A DNA stretch of 64,000 bases, from contig JAHBBC010000006.1 in assembly GCA_019915015.1 (NCBI GenBank), forward strand, positions 744,001 to 808,000, written 5' to 3'. The notes beneath the pieces were generated by a model that saw only the letters and a program-made list of their open reading frames with translations, had not been told where the DNA came from and did no database searches. Position 1 is the stretch's first letter. Each line of letters begins with the position of its first letter. Positions 59,865-64,000 of the stretch are shown here, piece by piece. The position numbers and the translations under genes were made by a program. This DNA is from Auriscalpium vulgare. Its lineage: Eukaryota; Basidiomycota; Agaricomycetes; Russulales; Auriscalpiaceae.

Positions 59865-61642
59865 ATGCACCCGAGGAACCCATATCGCACACCACCTGAT
59901 TTCAATGCTTTGGCGGGAACTTATCCGCCGCTTCGACCATTGTGTGCTTCCTTCCCCCTTAAGGTGGAGAAAACCCTCACCACTGCACAGTATCCGGCAA
60001 ACTGCCAACGGAGGCAGTACGATCGACTTCAAGAACGATGCTGCACAGAGGTATCTGCTTCAGGATCTTGACCGACGAGTTGCCAGCTGATGGCCCTCGT
60101 CAGCGTAGACGGCTCACTGAAGCACTCCTCAAACGCGACTTTCAAATCGTTCTGAAGCTGCCTGAAGATCGCCTGTGCCCACCTGTGAGTGTTTCTCTGG
60201 AATTTGGGACCTGATTGCGAACGATATCCATTCAGGTTCCCAATAGGTGGGAAGCAGCTCAGAGAACGCAGCCATGCCGTGTTAATTTAATGATTATCGA
60301 GGCTCAACTACGTGTTGTGGATTCAAGACATCGTTGCTATCAGCTGCCCCGAAGTCGCTGTGAGAGGTGTTGATATGTGAGCACTATTTCCCCAACCTAC
60401 TTTTGCGGGATCTTGTTGACGCCATGAGGTAGAGGCACCGGCGCATCCGCTATCTATCCTCTGTTGGGATGCAGGTCATCGCCGAGTTGGCGTTTTGTAG
60501 GAACTGGTGCGTATACTGAAGCCAGGGGATGTGTACGCTCACAAGGGACGCAGACATAGACGACCTCTCCATTGTATCCGCGCAAGCCAATGTAGAATTC
60601 AATGGGCTTTCGCACCGCATCGACATCGTCAGAGCTCAACCTGGCGGCCCGATCTTTCTTCCCCTTCTCCAAGATTCAGATGTCCCGTAGGTTGCACGTC
60701 GAACGCTCTATTCTGTATTTCACATTTCCACATCGTCCTGCAGGTTCGACTTCACTATGTGCAACCCGCCTTTCTATTCCAGCTCCGAGGAGGTCACGGC
60801 CTCTGCCGAGGCAAAGGAATATACTCCCAATGCGGTGAGTGATCAAGAGATACTACGCAACTGCTTCTTATACGGCGCACGCAGGTATGTACCGGCGCGG
60901 ACGTGGAGATGATTACCGCTGGTGGGGAGGCCCAATTCGTGGCTACTATGGTCCGCGAAAGCCTCAAAATCAAAGATAGCTGCCGCTGGTACACATCCAT
61001 GCTCGGAAAGATGGCATCTCTGTCCGATGTGGTGACCCTCTTTCGGGAGCATTCAGTAAGCAGTCTTATCATTGCATTTTCGATCGTCGTGAGGGACAAC
61101 CCGTCTTCTAGATCGACAACTACGCAATTACCGAGTTCGTGCAGGGCCAGACCCGGCGGTGGGCGGTCGCATGGTCCTTCCAGGACGCCCGACTCCCCGA
61201 CGTAATCATCTCTCCATTTTTCACCCATTCCCGCGGGTTCTCATCCGCTATTCTCCAGGGCTTGGCACGAATCTCAAATACGGCTCTGCACACATTGATG
61301 CCTGCTCGAAATGCACTCCGGCAACGCCTGTCGCAGACTCCGCCCGTTTCAGCGCTGCCGACGGTATTATCTGCCTTGCGAGATGTGATCGTTTCGCCAA
61401 ACGAAGCGTCCTCTTTCATTGCGACTGTACGCGGAGACACCTGGTCCCGCGCTGCACGACGCAAGGGCACGCCGGTGGCTGTCAACACCGAGCTCATAGC
61501 ACCATCGGTATGCCGTGTCAGCGTTATTCAAGACGAAGCGGGCCCTGCCGTGGAGTTTACTCGGATACGAGGGCGCGACAGGCAGGTATTTGAAAGCTTT
61601 GTTAATCATGTAGGGCGCAAGATGCGGGAATTCACAGCTTGA
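59865..61642 (+). CDS. METTL16: METTL16-type RNA N6-adenosine methyltransferase
   Basis: A multi-exon gene from [18 protein letters not shown] (59865) to REFTA, TGA 61640-61642. METTL16 enzymes methylate adenosine in the U6 snRNA ACAGA box using S-adenosylmethionine. The N-terminal RNA-binding part [15 protein letters not shown] is followed by [20 protein letters not shown] and [21 protein letters not shown]-binding motif I is [16 protein letters not shown]. Further parts are [16 protein letters not shown] and the catalytic NPPF inside [17 protein letters not shown], then [15 protein letters not shown] and [13 protein letters not shown]. Several introns are near 40-60 nt. Splice sites between 60470 and 60560 are tentative. 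The start lies just 3' of the ABCC relic on the opposite strand. Confidence 0.9.
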
Positions 61643-61825
61643 AGTTCATCTTACCACACCACTAAACGTCCAATGCTCTGCATTACAAATACAAGGAGGC
61701 ACAGAAGCGGTTTAAATACAGTCACAAGATATAGAAACGAAGGAAGCCGAGGGCCGACAAGATCCAGATAAATGATACATGACAGAGAATTCCCGCCTTC
61801 CAGTGCGAGATCCTGCGCGCTACGA

Positions 61826-63545
61826 TCAGTTCCACGAAAATGCAGGCAGCGTATCCCCAAAAGGATGGTCCAGCTCGGCCATCCGTTCGACCTCCCACTG
61901 CATATCGGTGAAGGTATCCCGCGGAGCCACGCCGAGGCTGTGGCCATGGTAACCGAGGTCGAGCGTCTCGAGGTGGCACTCCTGAGCGAGCGGCCTGAAC
62001 TGAGCGGTGTGCGGTGACGGATTGGCGAGGCGGTCAGGAATGGGGCGCGTACGCCGCCCATGCTCGATCTCCCCCGCAATGTCATGCGCCGAGCGCTTGG
62101 CACGCACGGTCGCGGCTGGACTAAAGGGGCCCGCTGCAGCAGGGCGTAATTGATTGAATCAGAACATGCTGCGCGCGAGAAGTGAATGGATGACGCCTAC
62201 GAGATGTATCTTGAATCATATTTGTGGGCGTTGTGTCGATCATTTCCATCAGGATAGGATGGTGGTTTATATTCCCATTCAACTCGAGCTGTGGGCGCCT
62301 GTCAGAGAAAGTCAATCATGAGGAAGAAAGATCGCACTGTGTCTGAGCCAACGTTGACGGAAGCATGCGCGGTATCTAGATACAATGAGCCCCCGTGAGC
62401 CCCATTAGAGGTAACAAACGTGTCCGACGCACCAGGGACGGCAGGCGTTGAGGAGCGCAGCGAGCTTCGCGACGGACGTCCACCGACAGAGCTTGATGCC
62501 CTTGACGGGGCCATTTCCCTGCTCCTTCGCTGCGCCAGCCTCAAATTCGTGTCACTCTCCGGGAGCACGTTGAGGCTGTCTTCAGAGGGCGAGCAAGAAA
62601 ATGAAACAGACGACGCGCTTGACGGCGACGACTGCACGCCACGCATCTCCCCGCGGTGAAGTGTCAGCTCGGCAGGAATTCGCGGAGCGGATGATACCAG
62701 GAGCTCTTGCAATTTCGCCTGCCATGCTATGCTTGGGGTCATCGCCACTAATTCACCTAGGAGAAAAGGGCGATGTTAGTATTTCCAAAGCCATCTCTTT
62801 GAACGCAATCGCGCACTTGGTTTCAGCCTGGACTTGTTGACTGTCATCGGCGAACCCGGCGGTGAGTTCGCGGTACTGCTCATGATTGCGGCAAGGAAAT
62901 CTTCCTTTGTCGATCCAAAGGGATGACTGACTCGCCCCTTCGGCCCGAAGGGCCCGTGCTCGACGCGGTGAATGATCTGGCAGGCGAGTGGGTCGCGCGA
63001 GAGGTCCTGGAAGAGACCCTGCGCTCTGGGGTCGGAGGAGCCGATGATGGTGCCCATGAGAGCCTCGACTTGATGCAGGCGGCGCTCGATAGCGTGGATG
63101 TATCTGCACGTGAAAGATCAGCATGCGAAGAGGATGAATGGCGGCGGTGCGTACCCTTTCGGTGGACCACGCTTGTGACTAGGACCTGCCTGAGATTTAG
63201 CACATGCATTCTGTGAGTGGGCAACTTCTACGTACCGACGTACGTACAACCTGAATAAATGCCTGCCGTCAGTAAGTTGCCTCAGACCGGAGAGTACGAC
63301 TCACTGCTTCCGGTCTCGAGACAGCCGTGGCAAGGGTCCTCATCCGAGCCGTACCTCTGGCATTTACTCTTCGTACGGCGACACTGATCGCATGCTATCC
63401 GCACAAAAAAGCACGCCACAATGAACTCAGGGGCACATGGTTCGACAACGAAAAGCTCACCTCGGGAACTCCTCCGGCGAGAAGTGGCCTCGGGTGCGAG
63501 CACGTCGTCGTCTGAGGGATCTGAGTAAGGCGCGTGAGAGGACAT
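61826..63545 (-). CDS. Zn2Cys6 transcription factor
   Basis: Exons called with consistent phases: 63545-63461, 63394-63305, 63250-63236, 63185-63155, 63103-62817, 62756-62338, then from 62298 on with less certain splicing to TGA at 61826. The zinc cluster is CDQCRRTKSKCQRYGSDEDP and CHGCLETGSSC, six cysteines with spacing 2-6-9-2-6. The last Cys is on a 15-nt exon. After it come GPSHKRGPPKGYIHAIERRL and HQVEALMG, a linker and dimerising coiled coil typical of fungal binuclear cluster proteins. The middle is Ser/Pro-rich. The C-terminus ends ELDHPFGDTLPAFSWN. No fungal-specific TF middle homology region was seen, so it is a compact type. Target genes unknown. Confidence 0.8.
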
Positions 63546-64000
63546 CGAGCGGGAGCAGAGAGGAATGGAAGGAAACCGTCCTAGCGCCGTCTCACTTTAT
63601 ACGCCCGCCAGCGCTGCGTAAAGGAACCAAGCTTCTCCGGCTTCCCGGATCTCATCCATTGTGGGATATAAGCAGAGATATTGCAGCAGCGCTGAATCGT
63701 ACATCTGGGGGCGTGACGGTGACCAATGTGGCGAGAGCTTGCCAACTGATCCCTGCAAACAAGGCTAGCTTGTTTTGTTGTGTCGGCACCCGGATAACCG
63801 CTTGAAGGGAATATACTGAGATCTCGGAGAACATGATCGCCGTCACGCACCTCAGTTAAGCAGAGTCTAGGAGCCACACGACCGCCGGGTTGGGCGTCTC
63901 GCGGAGTGGCTCGAGAGCTCGAGACATGCTGCAATAGAAGCGCCCCGATACCGATGATGTGCAGAAGCAAAGCCGCGGCGCAGTAAATTTGGATGTCCGT
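63546..64000. other. Upstream region of the Zn2Cys6 gene, window edge
   Basis: Open readings exist on both strands but none shows a motif or splicing. Presumably promoter of the regulator. Confidence 0.4.

Noticed and set aside
61722..61979. Hydrophobic reading (GYAACIFVELIVARRISHW) as a small membrane protein
   Set aside because: It overlaps, in another frame, the C-terminal exon of the Zn2Cys6 gene, which has the better continuous product.

Overview
The window looks like nuclear DNA of an Agaricomycete fungus, probably Polyporales-like (inferred from style, not proven). Genes are GC-rich and packed on both strands. They are interrupted by many 40-100 nt GT-AG introns, and the best protein matches are to basidiomycete families. 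No tRNA, rRNA, CRISPR array or bacterial feature was seen. All exon maps were made by eye, so single splice sites may be off by a few bases.

Layout. (1) 335-7530 and 22860-30119 are two arms of a large inverted duplication. Each carries a full-length ABCC/MRP-type transporter and its promoter region. Between the arms lie a decayed cytochrome P450, a DFGDF-motif protein (Laa2/DUF5102-like), an OPY2-like membrane anchor, SUA5, an HMG-box regulator and the helicase DBP8. (2) 30232-35864 holds a frame-broken unknown gene, two small membrane-protein genes, a CCDC97-like gene and mitochondrial ribosomal protein uL2m. (3) 35860-50700 is a segmentally duplicated region. A unit made of RIX1 5' sequence followed by a tail-to-tail sesquiterpene synthase occurs three times. 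Only the third unit has a full RIX1, and RRN11 sits between it and the third synthase. (4) 51341-61642 is a housekeeping block: RVB2, RPC11, SEC10, an enoyl-CoA hydratase, a third ABCC relic and METTL16. (5) 61826-63545 is a Zn2Cys6 regulator.

How the genes fit together. Several genes serve ribosome and RNA metabolism: DBP8 (small subunit processing), RIX1 (large subunit maturation), RRN11 (Pol I), RPC11 (Pol III), uL2m, SUA5 (tRNA t6A), METTL16 (RNA m6A) and RVB2 (snoRNP and chromatin). The terpene synthases, P450 relic, ABCC transporters and Zn2Cys6 regulator resemble parts of secondary metabolism. They are interleaved with housekeeping genes, so I do not call them one biosynthetic cluster. 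Single missing bases in short G or C runs break two of the three terpene synthases and the otherwise intact uL2m gene. That pattern could be assembly error, so those genes are described as apparent frameshifts.
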